Part shown: piece after piece, positions 52,629-61,317 of the stretch
Position numbering within the stretch: the stretch's first letter is position 1
Layout of the letters: every line of letters starts with the position of its first letter
The notes under the pieces: model-generated
The model's database searches: none
What the model saw: only the letters and a program-made list of their open reading frames with translations
Told to the model about the DNA's origin: nothing
Assembly (NCBI RefSeq): GCF_002013915.1
Contig: NZ_MBTF01000015.1
Coordinates: forward strand, 1 to 64,000
Length of the DNA: 64,000 nucleotides
From: Mucilaginibacter pedocola
GTDB taxonomy: Bacteria; Bacteroidota; Bacteroidia; Sphingobacteriales; Sphingobacteriaceae
Direction of reading: 5' to 3'
Program-made: the position numbers and the translations under genes

Positions 52629-52803
52629 TGAAGCTTCGGTTCCTGTTAACGTCGGTTTCAAAATGGTTGTCAAATAATTATGTTGGGTCAGTCACTCAAA
52701 AATACATTATAAAAATATATTTTTAGCCTATAAAAATACAGAATAAATACCACACTTCAGTTAAAAAACTTTCTCGGAATGTTGTTTTTGCTATTGTTTA
52801 CAA

Positions 52804-52833
52804 TTGGCTGATGTGGCTCAAATGTTAAATTTG
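52804..52833 (+). promoter_or_regulatory. Bacteroidota-type promoter
   Basis: TTG (52804-52806), 19 bases, then TAAATTTG (52826-52833), an exact TAnnTTTG box. Transcription would start near 52840, about 37 bases before the ATG at 52877. Confidence 0.65.
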
Positions 52834-52876
52834 GTTAAAACCTTCTGCTAAGGCTGTTTTCTTCCTATTTTTAAAC

Positions 52877-53587
52877 ATGCCTAAATATCTACTGATCGTT
52901 GTTTTTTGCTGCTTATTTTTCGGCGCTTCGGCGCAGGAAACCTTTAAGGGCCAGGTGTTCGAGAACAAAACACGCTCGGGCATTAACAGTGTTTACATCG
53001 AAAACCTGAACAATAAACAAAGCACCCTTACCGATAAGAATGGCAAATTCGCCGTCAAAGCAAAACTGGGCGACCTGGTGCTGTTTAAAAGCATCGCCTA
53101 TCAAAATGATACCGTACTGGTAACAAGCTATAGTAATACCGAGATATTTTTAGACCTGAAGAAGATTCAGCTGAACGAAGTAAATATTACTACCACCGGG
53201 CTGGCTAAAGAAGCTCCCAAATACGATAAGCTTTTTCATAACCAAAGCATGGTTTATCACCGCAACAAAGAGGGTAATTACGACGGTGGCGTTACCTTCC
53301 GCATAAAATACTGGAAAAAAGGCGAGAAAGACAAAGCCAAATTAGCCAAAAAGCTGCAGGATTTTGACACTATGGACCATATACATGAGGTGTTTGTGCC
53401 CGAAACTATCGGTAAATATGTGCCGCTAAAGGATGAGGAGCTGGATAATTTTATAAGCCTGTACACCCCAAGCGTAAAGGTTTATACCGACAAAGATTTT
53501 AACCTGGTGTCGTACCTGAGCGACTGCTACAAAAAGTACGAAGCTCTGCCGCCCGAGAAACGCAAGCCCGAACCTATTGTAAATTAG
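52877..53587 (+). CDS. Secreted protein with carboxypeptidase-regulatory-like domain
   Basis: 236 residues with a signal peptide (about 1-19). A CarboxypepD_reg-like beta-sandwich covers about 22-100 (FKGQVFENKTRSGINSVYIE, SVYIENLNNKQSTLTDKNGK, FAVKAKLGDLVLF). The C-terminal part is a charged, helical region (YWKKGEKDKAKLAKKLQDFD) with no recognised family. Similar N-domains sit on TonB receptors, but this protein has no barrel. The last 4 bases overlap the convergent DUF4126 gene. Confidence 0.8.
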   Translation: MPKYLLIVVFCCLFFGASAQETFKGQVFENKTRSGINSVYIENLNNKQSTLTDKNGKFAVKAKLGDLVLFKSIAYQNDTVLVTSYSNTEIFLDLKKIQLNEVNITTTGLAKEAPKYDKLFHNQSMVYHRNKEGNYDGGVTFRIKYWKKGEKDKAKLAKKLQDFDTMDHIHEVFVPETIGKYVPLKDEELDNFISLYTPSVKVYTDKDFNLVSYLSDCYKKYEALPPEKRKPEPIVN

Positions 53588-54063
53588 CGGGACTTTATAA
53601 CAGCTACGCCCGTGCCTAAAGCTACGGCATCTTCTACAGCACCCGTCATGGGTTCGTTAGCAAAGGGTAGTGCATCTGCCGCTTTGCGCAGGTAAAAGCT
53701 GGCGAACGATGCCACTAATGCCGATGCGCCGCCTATCAATATACCATCAATAGCACTTAGTTTATTGGCTTTGAATATGGTTGCGCCCACAAAGGCCCCC
53801 GAAGCTACGCGCGCCAATAATTGGGCAGGTTCTATACGGTTGGCGGTTGAAGGAAGTTTATCGCCTGTAAGCTCGGCGGCCGAAAGCATTTTGGTGATGG
53901 CTGCCGTAAGCGGTAATTGTATAAAACGCAGCGAAGTACGCGACAAAGCAGGGTTGGGGTGTGTGTTTAAATAATGGCTGGTTATCATAGGTGCCATGGC
54001 GGCGCGCATACCCGCCACCGCGCCCAAACCCACTGCTTGTAATACTACATCGCTTCGTTTCAT
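53584..54063 (-). CDS. DUF4126-like membrane protein
   Basis: 159 residues from ATG 54063 (a second ATG lies two codons upstream). Several hydrophobic segments occur (about 6-28, 45-60, 88-105, 110-130 and 145-158). GLGAVAGMRAAMAPMITSHYL near the N terminus matches DUF4126, a small membrane family of unknown function. Convergent overlap of 4 bases with the preceding gene; transcribed after the AraC-type regulator, with a 47-base gap. Confidence 0.75.
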   Translation of the reverse strand: MKRSDVVLQAVGLGAVAGMRAAMAPMITSHYLNTHPNPALSRTSLRFIQLPLTAAITKMLSAAELTGDKLPSTANRIEPAQLLARVASGAFVGATIFKANKLSAIDGILIGGASALVASFASFYLRKAADALPFANEPMTGAVEDAVALGTGVAVIKSR

Positions 54064-54110
54064 AACCATACAACAGCGCCGCGCTGCTAAGGTTTACCAA
54101 ATCGCCCTTT

Positions 54111-55028
54111 TTAATTGAACGATGCCCTAAACTCGAGCGGCGACACCTGCGTTTTAGTTTTGAATAATTTGCTGAACGATTGCGGATGCTCGAAACCCAA
54201 TTGATAGGCAATCTCGCTTACCGATAGCCCGGTGGTGGATAGCTTTTCTTTTGCCTTCTCTATCAGTGTTTGATGGATGTGCTGTTGGGTGCTTAGCCCG
54301 GTGAGAGTTTTCAGCAAACCGCTCAGGTAACCCGGAGATACGGCCAATTCTTCGGCTACGTAAGTTACAGTGGGCAACCCCTGTGTGGCCAATGCTTCGC
54401 TGCTGAAATAATCATTCAGTAAGCTTTCCAGTTTATCCAATATTTGGTGGTTGGCTATTTTTCGGGTGATGAACTGCCGCTGGTAAAAGCGCTCGGAATA
54501 AGAAAGCAGCAGCTCCAGTTGAGCGATGATGATATTCTGGCTGAACTTATCAATGTTGGAATGATACTCCTGCTCGATGTTTTGAATGATGCCGTTGAGG
54601 ATGGTTTCCTCCTTGTCCGACAGAAACAACGCCTCGTGCACCGCGTAATCAAAAAACTCGTATTGCTTAATGCCTTTGGCCAGCGGCGTGTTCCATAAAA
54701 AGTCAGGGTGGAACAGCAACATCCAGCCCGACTGCTTCACCGGCGTAGGCTTATCAACCTCCAACTTTAAAACCTGCCCCGGTGCCATAAAAAACATGGT
54801 ACCTTCGTTAAAATCGTACTGCTGTTGCCCGTACTTCATTTTAATGTTGAAGTTGCGTTTCATGGCGATGGAGTAAAAATCCTTCACCATGCTAAACTCG
54901 CCTGCGGGGACTTCGGTAATATTATCAACGTTGATAACGCTCACCAAAGGATGCTGCGGTTTAGGCAAGCCCCTGAATGCGTGGAACTCGCTGATGGTTT
55001 TAAAACGATGCGGTTGTGTGCCTGCCAT
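54111..55028 (-). CDS. AraC family transcriptional regulator
   Basis: 305 residues. An N-terminal cupin-like ligand domain covers about 1-190 (FNEGTMFFMAPGQVLKLEVD). An AraC DNA-binding domain of about 100 residues follows (TVTYVAEELAVSPGYLSGLLK and VSEIAYQLGFEHPQSFSKLFKTKTQVSPLEFR). The effector is unknown. It is encoded just downstream of the frameshifted NmrA-type gene on the same strand, the common pairing of an AraC regulator with an oxidoreductase it controls. Confidence 0.9.
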   Translation of the reverse strand: MAGTQPHRFKTISEFHAFRGLPKPQHPLVSVINVDNITEVPAGEFSMVKDFYSIAMKRNFNIKMKYGQQQYDFNEGTMFFMAPGQVLKLEVDKPTPVKQSGWMLLFHPDFLWNTPLAKGIKQYEFFDYAVHEALFLSDKEETILNGIIQNIEQEYHSNIDKFSQNIIIAQLELLLSYSERFYQRQFITRKIANHQILDKLESLLNDYFSSEALATQGLPTVTYVAEELAVSPGYLSGLLKTLTGLSTQQHIHQTLIEKAKEKLSTTGLSVSEIAYQLGFEHPQSFSKLFKTKTQVSPLEFRASFN

Positions 55029-55053
55029 AATGCAATATACGTTATACGGTGAA

Positions 55054-55948
55054 TTATTGTTTAAACGCCAGCGCGAACTCTTTAGCGTAGTCAGCCATTT
55101 TGGTTTTACCTAATTCGGGGCGGTGTTTAAAGTAATCTTCGGCCAGTAAACCCGTGTGTATAGCACCGAACATTTCTACCAGGCCTGCGGCAATACGCGG
55201 GTTCATGCCTATGGTTATTAGGTTTTGCAAGGCTTCCTCGTCGCTTATCAGGTCCCAATGCAGGTCGGGTTTACCCAAAGCTTCGCCAATAATGCTGGCA
55301 GTTTCAGCACCGGTAAGTTCTTCGCTGCATACATAGCGTACTTTGCGGCCATTGCCCGGCGTAACAATTTCTTCGGCCACGGCTGATGCAATATCTATTG
55401 GCGATACCCATGGGATAATATCTCCCTCGCCATAAATTGGTAGCAATACGGTTTTCGTTTTGAATGCTGTGCGCGTGGGCAAATAAATTGTAAAAGAACG
55501 ATGTTGGGCGCATGTGGGTGATGCTTACATCGGCAGGTAATTCGTTCAATATATTCTCCACTTCGTGCGCGTTAGCTAATATGCCGTTCCCTTTTGCCAA
55601 ATGCCCGCCAATGGTGCTTAGGTTCACCACGTGTTTTACGTTGGCTTGTTGTAAAGCTTCAGCGTAGTTAGCGCCCAGGCGGGTAAAGTAGGCATGAAGA
55701 TCAAGGCTATGATCGAAGTAGTTTGCCGGATGTATCATGGCGTAAACCGCATCCGCGCCTGTGAAGGTAGCCGTTAGAAAATCTACATCCTCCAGAGAAC
55801 CTATGGCAGCCTTAGCGCCAAGCGCTTCTATTTCTGCCTGTTTATCGGCCTTGCTGCTTATAACAGTAACATCGTGCCCTTTTTCAATTAATTCTTTAGT
55901 AAGTGGTTTGCTGATATGACCCAGCGAACCTGTAACAACTATTTTCAT
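55054..55948 (-). pseudogene. NmrA-like NAD(P)-binding protein, frameshifted
   Basis: Two overlapping frames together make one normal gene of about 295 residues. The upstream frame (from ATG 55948) has the Rossmann start MKIVVTGSLGHISKPLTKEL and runs to RPTSFFYNLF and ENRIATN. The downstream frame then carries YGEGDIIPWVSPIDIASAVA and the C-terminal half. Removing one A from the AAA at 55434-55436 (plus strand) restores the family-typical ATNYGEGDIIPWVSP. As written the reading frame ends early at 55304, so the product lacks its C-terminal third. NmrA/SDR-a type proteins bind NAD(P) as oxidoreductases or redox sensors. Recent inactivation or a base-call error are both possible. Confidence 0.85.
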
Positions 55949-56088
55949 ATTTCGGTATGTTTTGTTGATACAAAGTTGCGGAAGGACGAGACGGGAAAAG
56001 TAACCGAATCTAAGGTTGTTGTAGCCGATATTCAGTTGGCAGTGGGCAGTTTGCTGAGTTTGCAGTTGAAATCAAATCATTGCTGCCG

Positions 56089-56145
56089 CGAGTTTTCAAC
56101 TCGTGGTGGCGCATGTCGGAAGCATTCTGCTTCCGAAGGCTTGAT
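56089..56145. repeat. Two-hairpin repeat (family G), left copy
   Basis: TGCTGCCGCGAGTTTTCAAC and onward: hairpin CGAGTTTTCAACTCG, then a second hairpin CGGAAGCATTCTGCTTCCG. It is an inverted counterpart of 56802-56851. A family J repeat (TCAGTTGGCAGTGGGCAGTT) precedes it at 56033-56068. Confidence 0.8.
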
Positions 56146-56149
56146 AGTT

Positions 56150-56743
56150 TTACTTAGCAGAGAAAGGTGGTAATGGCGCAATTTTAGGCCCAAGGTATTC
56201 GGCTTTCACAAAAGTGGTGCAGTCGTTTTTAAACTCATCGCATGTGTCTATCAATATAGCCGCGCCGCCAACATCAATAGCTTCCTTTACATTGTTATAA
56301 ATTGTTACGCCGCCTTCATGGTCTACACCGGCAAGGTCGAAAATAATATTATTTGTGTTTGATAGTACGGTGTAAATGGCCAACTCTCTCCTTAAATTTC
56401 CGGGTAAGCTAACTATTTTCGTTTTGCGGCGAACTCTTGGGTCGATAAAGGCTTTTTCGTAAATGCTATTTGCCGGGTTCGCATGTCTCTTGAGGTAACT
56501 ATTTACTGTAATGGGAATCCAAAAACGCTTAAATTTTCTAATATGGTCAGCGTAGGTGAAGGTTGATAATAACCTAACTTTGTCGCTTTTGATTTTCCCT
56601 GTTAGTAAACCAACTAATTCTTCCAGCAAGGGATAAAATGTTGCGCCTCCATATATGTCAAGTACAAGAATTTCCCCTTGCGATAAAGTGAACGCCGGTA
56701 TTCGGAAATTATGGAGGGTCTGTTCTTCGAATTGTATTAGCAT
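56150..56743 (-). CDS. Degenerate ABC-ATPase-like protein
   Basis: 197 residues, without a predicted membrane span. It aligns ungapped by eye with the start of ABC ATPases: GEILVLDIYGGATFYPLLEE and then LVGLLTG occupy the positions of the P-loop and following helix, but the Walker A Gly-Lys-Ser/Thr is replaced by Thr-Phe-Tyr. Near residues 112-143, LPGNLRRELAIYTVLSN and IIFDLAGVD mirror the signature motif, Walker B and D-loop, with the catalytic Glu replaced by Leu. Length matches a single shortened ABC domain. It is probably a non-hydrolysing relative. It lies downstream of the Mla operon on the same strand and between inverted family G repeats. Confidence 0.6.
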   Translation of the reverse strand: MLIQFEEQTLHNFRIPAFTLSQGEILVLDIYGGATFYPLLEELVGLLTGKIKSDKVRLLSTFTYADHIRKFKRFWIPITVNSYLKRHANPANSIYEKAFIDPRVRRKTKIVSLPGNLRRELAIYTVLSNTNNIIFDLAGVDHEGGVTIYNNVKEAIDVGGAAILIDTCDEFKNDCTTFVKAEYLGPKIAPLPPFSAK

Positions 56744-56801
56744 AGGTTGCGTGCAACAATATGCTAATAACTCCGCAGCTTTACCTTTATTGCCTCACAA
56801 G

Positions 56802-56851
56802 CAGGATGCTTGCGTTATGCCATACCACGAGTTGAAAGCTCGCGGCAGCAC
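56802..56851. repeat. Two-hairpin repeat (family G), right copy
   Basis: The inverted counterpart of 56089-56145: read on the minus strand it begins TGCTGCCGCGAGCTTTCAAC. Its second hairpin is GCAAGCATCCTGCTTGC, changed on both arms relative to the left copy (GGAAGCA/TGCTTCC) yet still pairing. Confidence 0.8.
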
Positions 56852-56863
56852 ATAATAAAACAA

Positions 56864-56893
56864 AAATAGCGATGGGTTAACCCATCGCTATTT
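56864..56893. repeat. Family A palindrome, copy A6
   Basis: 15-base arms AAATAGCGATGGGTT meet directly (centre GGGTTAACCC), a slightly shortened version of the family core. It is 31 bases from the MlaD gene stop; a CCCCCTTCAGGGGGCGGAGG repeat lies between. Confidence 0.85.
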
Positions 56894-56923
56894 CAAAGTT
56901 CCCCCTTCAGGGGGCGGAGGGGG

Positions 56924-57913
56924 CTAAATCTTCGCCTTCAAACTATCCTGCTTAGCTTTCTCCCTTTTCTTAAAGAATCCGCGCAGCAAAAAGTTATGCT
57001 GAACCGCTTCCAGGTCGTCGTTCAGTTTTACAGAACTTTGCTGTAACTGGTCGATAGTGGCTTGCACCTTTTTGGCACCGGCAGGGTCATTTAGTAATAC
57101 ACCGAGGATATTGTCGGTTGTGTTGAGTTTGTTGCTGGCTTTGTTAAGGTTGTTGGTCAGGATGGTAGCGTTATTGGCCGACTCGTTCAGTTTGGCAATG
57201 GCTTGCTGTATGCGGGCATAGGCCACGGTATCGGTAAGTAGTTTATCTGCCAGACCGCCTTTGGTGTTCATTTTTTGGCCGAAGGTATTCAGCTGTGCTG
57301 CCATTTGCCATGCAACTGCCGTAGTAACTTGCAGGTTACGCATGGCGGCACGTAGTTGCATGGCCATGGTGCTATCGGCCAACAGCGCACCAACGGTACC
57401 TTTGCCGGCTAATATCTGGTGGCCAAGTGTTTTAAAATCGGTAGTAATGGCCAGCAGGTTTTCGTTGTTCTTTTGCAGGGTGGCCATAATATCATCTGTC
57501 GATAATAGTTTAGCGGCCTGCAATACATCGCCATCCTGAACAATAGGGGCCTGCGGACTACCACCATCTATCACAATGATCTTGTTACCTATCAAACCAT
57601 CGCTGCTGATGTGCGCAACGGCATTGCGGTGTATGTATTGCTGGGTGGCGGCATCAATGCTCATGTCCACATCTACCTGCGAATTGCCGGTAAAGCGTAC
57701 GGCTTTAATGGTGCCCACCTTTACGCCCGAGAACCATACGTTGTTCCCTTTTTTTAGGCCGGCCACATCGGTAAATACCGAGCTTATTTTAATGCTTTTT
57801 ACAAAGCTTTTATTTTGCCCGCCAAGGGTTAGTATGCCTATTACAAATACTGCTACGCCAAGCAGTACAAATACGCCTACTATTATTGATCTTCTTCTTT
57901 CTGCTGAATCCAT
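56924..57913 (-). CDS. MlaD-like MCE-domain lipid transport protein
   Basis: 329 residues. One N-terminal membrane anchor (about 9-30, IIVGVFVLLGVAVFVIGIL) and an MCE domain (about 38-118, FTDVAGLKKGNNVWFSGVKVGTIKAVRF) are followed by a long helical tail with repeated leucines and KLNESANNATILTNNLNKAS-type heptads, probably a periplasm-spanning tunnel. MCE rings bind phospholipids in Mla/Yeb/Pqi systems. It is third in the mlaE-mlaF-mlaD operon with a 17-base gap. No mlaB or mlaC is present here, as usual in this phylum. Confidence 0.9.
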   Translation of the reverse strand: MDSAERRRSIIVGVFVLLGVAVFVIGILTLGGQNKSFVKSIKISSVFTDVAGLKKGNNVWFSGVKVGTIKAVRFTGNSQVDVDMSIDAATQQYIHRNAVAHISSDGLIGNKIIVIDGGSPQAPIVQDGDVLQAAKLLSTDDIMATLQKNNENLLAITTDFKTLGHQILAGKGTVGALLADSTMAMQLRAAMRNLQVTTAVAWQMAAQLNTFGQKMNTKGGLADKLLTDTVAYARIQQAIAKLNESANNATILTNNLNKASNKLNTTDNILGVLLNDPAGAKKVQATIDQLQQSSVKLNDDLEAVQHNFLLRGFFKKREKAKQDSLKAKI

Positions 57914-57930
57914 ATTTATATGGGGTAATA

Positions 57931-58704
57931 TTATTCTGTAAAATTATAATCGTAAAATGGCTTCACGCGTTTGTCATCCGTAGCAAAAACTTCTTCGAAG
58001 GTACCCACGCGTTGAAACTGCCCGTCTAACAACATCGCAACCCTGTCGCCGGTTTGCTTGGCGCAGGTAAGGTCGTGCGTAATGATGATAGATGAGGTAT
58101 TGTAATTCTGTTGCACCTCGTTAATAAGGTCGTTTATTTCGATGCAGGTGATGGGGTCCAAACCGGCGGTCGGCTCATCATACATCATAATTTCGGGATT
58201 AAGGATCAGCGTACGGGCTATACCTATACGCTTGCGCTGTCCGCCCGAAAGTTCCGAAGGCATCTGGTTAATGGTTTGCGAAAGGCCCACGGCATCCAAA
58301 ACGCTTTCTACGTTCTTATCTATTTCGGCACGGGTAATGCCTTTGCGGTTGCGCACCAGCGGAAACTCCAGGTTTTTGCGCACCGTCATACTATCGTACA
58401 AGGCACTGTTTTGAAAAGAGAAACCTATGCGAATGCGCAATGCTTCCAACTCGCGCTGGCTTATGGTTGCTGCGTTGTGCCCTAATACTTCTACCAGGCC
58501 TTTATCAGGCATCAATAAACCCGATATCAATTTGATCAATACCGATTTACCTGTACCCGAGCGGCCCAGTACCACCAGGTTCTCGCCCTGGTAAAGGTCC
58601 AGGTCTATTCCGCGTAACACGTCGTAGTCGCCGAAGGATTTTTCCAGTCCCCGTATCTTAACTACTTCGTTGGTAAGGTCTATTTTTGCCTTTTGCTTTT
58701 CCAT
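57931..58704 (-). CDS. MlaF-like ABC transporter ATP-binding protein
   Basis: 257 residues with intact motifs: Walker A GRSGTGKS, Q-loop SFQNSALYD, signature LSGGQRKRIGIAR, Walker B MMYDEPTAGLD and the switch His in IIITHDL. This is the ATPase of the phospholipid transporter formed with the MlaE permease and the MCE protein. The 8-base gap to mlaE and 17-base gap to mlaD show one operon. It serves as an internal contrast to the degenerate ABC-like protein at 56150-56743. Confidence 0.95.
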   Translation of the reverse strand: MEKQKAKIDLTNEVVKIRGLEKSFGDYDVLRGIDLDLYQGENLVVLGRSGTGKSVLIKLISGLLMPDKGLVEVLGHNAATISQRELEALRIRIGFSFQNSALYDSMTVRKNLEFPLVRNRKGITRAEIDKNVESVLDAVGLSQTINQMPSELSGGQRKRIGIARTLILNPEIMMYDEPTAGLDPITCIEINDLINEVQQNYNTSSIIITHDLTCAKQTGDRVAMLLDGQFQRVGTFEEVFATDDKRVKPFYDYNFTE

Positions 58705-58712
58705 TTTTCTAA

Positions 58713-59522
58713 TTAGCGGAACCAGCCGGCTATCTGTACAATTAAAACTTCTTCAATAAACACCAAAAACATGGCGGTAACTACTGCGCCATTTGCGGCT
58801 TTACCCACGCCCTCGGTGCCTTTATCAGCATTAAAGCCCTGGTAACAGCCTACTATACCAATAGTGAAGCCAAAAACGATGGCTTTTGATAATGATGCCC
58901 AAAAATCTACAAAAGTAAGCGGCTCAAAGGCTTGCTCCATAAAGGTAACATAGGTGGTGCCTTCGTTGGCGCTTACATTTAGGTACCCGCCCAATAGTGC
59001 AATAAAAGCTACATAAGTGGCCAGCAACGGTATGGTAATGGTTGTAGCTATAACGCGGGTACACACCAGGAATTTAAAAGGTTTGGTGCCCGATACTTCC
59101 ATAGCATCTATTTGCTCGGTAACCCGCATCGAACCCAACTCGGCACCAATACTGCTGCCTACTTTACCGGCCGCAATAAGTGCGGTAACCAACGGAGCCA
59201 AAGCCTTCATAATGGCAATAGACACCAGCGAGGGCAACCACGATGTTGCACCAAAGCTGGTAAGCGAAGGGCGGCTTTGCTTGGTGAAGATGACACCTAC
59301 TATAAAACCGGTTAAGGTAATGAGGGTGAATGAGCGCACGCCGGTTTCGTAACATTGGCGCACTATCTCTTTAAGATCGTAAGGCGGCAAAAGTACTTCC
59401 TTAAAAAAGCGTATGATAAAGGCATAAACCCTATACAGCATCAGGAAGAAATCGCTCACGCTACCCCTAACTCTGGAGAGGCGGGACGGCACTGGCTTTG
59501 TTGTACTTTCGGTAGTGTTCAT
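58713..59522 (-). CDS. MlaE-like ABC transporter permease
   Basis: 269 residues with five to six membrane spans. Family blocks: SFTLITLTGFIVGVIFTKQS, LVTALIAAGKVGSSIGAELGSMRVTEQIDAMEVSG and the C-terminal GKAANGAVVTAMFLVFIEEVLI. It is the membrane subunit that moves phospholipid between the inner membrane and the MCE ring. First gene of the operon; the start region overlaps nothing. Confidence 0.94.
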   Translation of the reverse strand: MNTTESTTKPVPSRLSRVRGSVSDFFLMLYRVYAFIIRFFKEVLLPPYDLKEIVRQCYETGVRSFTLITLTGFIVGVIFTKQSRPSLTSFGATSWLPSLVSIAIMKALAPLVTALIAAGKVGSSIGAELGSMRVTEQIDAMEVSGTKPFKFLVCTRVIATTITIPLLATYVAFIALLGGYLNVSANEGTTYVTFMEQAFEPLTFVDFWASLSKAIVFGFTIGIVGCYQGFNADKGTEGVGKAANGAVVTAMFLVFIEEVLIVQIAGWFR

Positions 59523-59792
59523 TTAAGCGCGCAAAGGTATAACTAATACAAGATATAGAATAGGCAAGGGCTCAAAATGTTTTATCGGTGGTATAATATT
59601 ACATCCGGCAGACGGTAAAACTCAGCCATTTATTGCCAATAACGATAAATAGGCCACAAAATTGAAACAAAAGTTAGAGATGTACAAGCGCATTTTAGCT
59701 GTGGGCGGGCATAACGGTTAAGGGCATGTTATATTATCATAAAACTTTTGCCAACTGCGGGCTGTTGATAAATTGCACCTATAAAACAGCTT
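59523..59792. other. Upstream region of the Mla operon
   Basis: 270 bases of AT-rich, apparently single-copy sequence between the divergent mlaE and a small plus-strand gene. No TTG-N19-TAnnTTTG match and no repeat family noticed; it presumably holds both promoters. Confidence 0.4.
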
Positions 59793-60062
59793 ATGAATGC
59801 TTATCAGCAAAAATGGATAGAAGTGCTAACAGCAGCCGGTTTAAAAGATTGGAAGATAGAGCCTGTTGGCGAGGATATCCATATAGAAATGCCCCATGTA
59901 ACCGACTTGAAACTGATACGCGATAACCTGCCGCAAACATTAGCCGCGATATCGCTGGATATTAGCCTGCCAAAAGAGCGGCTAAAGTTCCACTTCCACA
60001 ACGGGTACGAAAATTTTGAATACGTGCTGAACCCCGGCGATGCTGACCTGAACCAGGGCTAA
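59793..60062 (+). CDS. Hypothetical protein (89 aa)
   Basis: A small soluble protein, no signal peptide. It starts MNAYQQKWIEVLTAAGLKDW and continues with alternating strands and helices (DLKLIRDNLPQTLAAISLDI, ERLKFHFHNGYENFEYVL). No family recognised. It overlaps the convergent MFS gene by 4 bases at its 3' end. The even composition and normal codon use make a real gene likely. Confidence 0.65.
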   Translation: MNAYQQKWIEVLTAAGLKDWKIEPVGEDIHIEMPHVTDLKLIRDNLPQTLAAISLDISLPKERLKFHFHNGYENFEYVLNPGDADLNQG

Positions 60063-61207
60063 ATTTTTGCTTTGGTAGCCACCAGCGTAACGCTGATACC
60101 CATCATGGCAATAAGCGTAAACGATGCCCTAAGCGATGCCAGCCCGGCTATAAAACCAATTACCGGCGGGCCGATAAGGAAGCCCAGGAAACCGATTGTT
60201 GATACGGCCGCCAGAGCCACACCCGGTGCCATTGTTTTTGATTTGCCGGCAGCACTATAAACCATAGGTACTACCGACGATACGCCCGCGCCCACTAACA
60301 GGAAGCCCGCAAGTGAGGTATAGAAATATGGAAAGATAACCGATATGGCCAGGCCGGTTGCAGTGAGCATACCGCTAAGCTGCATGGTGCGCTTTAAGCC
60401 GAAACGGTGTGCAAACCAATCGGCCACGAAACGGCCGCCAGCCATAGTAAGCATAAATGCGGTAAAGCCAATACCTATTAAATCGGCAGGGGCAAGGACT
60501 ACTTTTTTGAAGTAGATAACGCTCCAGTCGAACATAGCGCCTTCGCATATCATCGAGCAAAAAGCAATGGCGCCTAATTTTATTAGAGAACTATCGGGCA
60601 TTACAAAAACAGGGCCGGGGTTGGTTACCTTATCGTTTTTTAAGTAACGCATGGTAACCATGGTTACCATAAAAATAATGGCCAGTATGAAGAGGAAGTG
60701 GTAGGTAGGGATGATGTTCTGCCCGATCATGAAAGAGCCGATAGCCGCGCCGGTAAAACCAGCCAAACTCCATAAGCCATGGAAGGATGCCAGTATAGGG
60801 CGACCGTACAATTCTTCGGCAGCAACGGCCTGTGTGTTTACCGATATGTTTACCGCATTGCTGCTAAAGCCGAACAGCAACAGGCATACAATAAGCTGAA
60901 AAGTATTCTGCGCCAGCCCAAGCGTAACCAATGTGGATGCGTAAACAATTAGCGCACCTACCAGTAAATTGCGGCTGCCAATTTTGGTGATGATCCAACC
61001 TGAGAAAGGCAATGAACACATTAACCCTACAGGTAGGGCGAACAATACGCCACCCAGCGCGGCATCTGATAAGCCAAGCTCTTGCTGAACAGTTGCAATG
61101 CGCGATGCCCAGCTGGAAAAGCTTAGCCCGGCCATAAAAAACATAGCAGCAACTGCAACGCGCAGGGTTGTACGCGGGTAATTATATTTTATTGCGGCAG
61201 CGTCCAA
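60059..61207 (-). CDS. MFS transporter (YbjJ/fucose-permease-like)
   Basis: 382 residues, about 12 spans. The start is TTG 61207; the first ATG (61144) would cut TM1, which reads VAVAAMFFMAGLSFSSWASR, so the TTG start is preferred. Features: IATVQQELGLSDAALGGVLF, SGWIITKIGSRNLLVGALIV and the central loop after ~190. Members transport sugars or export small solutes; the substrate is unknown. An MFS-typical GR-type motif is only weakly present. Confidence 0.82.
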   Translation of the reverse strand: MDAAAIKYNYPRTTLRVAVAAMFFMAGLSFSSWASRIATVQQELGLSDAALGGVLFALPVGLMCSLPFSGWIITKIGSRNLLVGALIVYASTLVTLGLAQNTFQLIVCLLLFGFSSNAVNISVNTQAVAAEELYGRPILASFHGLWSLAGFTGAAIGSFMIGQNIIPTYHFLFILAIIFMVTMVTMRYLKNDKVTNPGPVFVMPDSSLIKLGAIAFCSMICEGAMFDWSVIYFKKVVLAPADLIGIGFTAFMLTMAGGRFVADWFAHRFGLKRTMQLSGMLTATGLAISVIFPYFYTSLAGFLLVGAGVSSVVPMVYSAAGKSKTMAPGVALAAVSTIGFLGFLIGPPVIGFIAGLASLRASFTLIAMMGISVTLVATKAKI

Positions 61208-61317
61208 ATTGGTGTAATTTATAATAGTGTAATAATAACACTAAGGTGCAAAGTTAGCACCAAAATTTGAATAAAAGAAATTACGCCCTCCGCAATAAAT
61301 AAATTACCGTACCTGCG

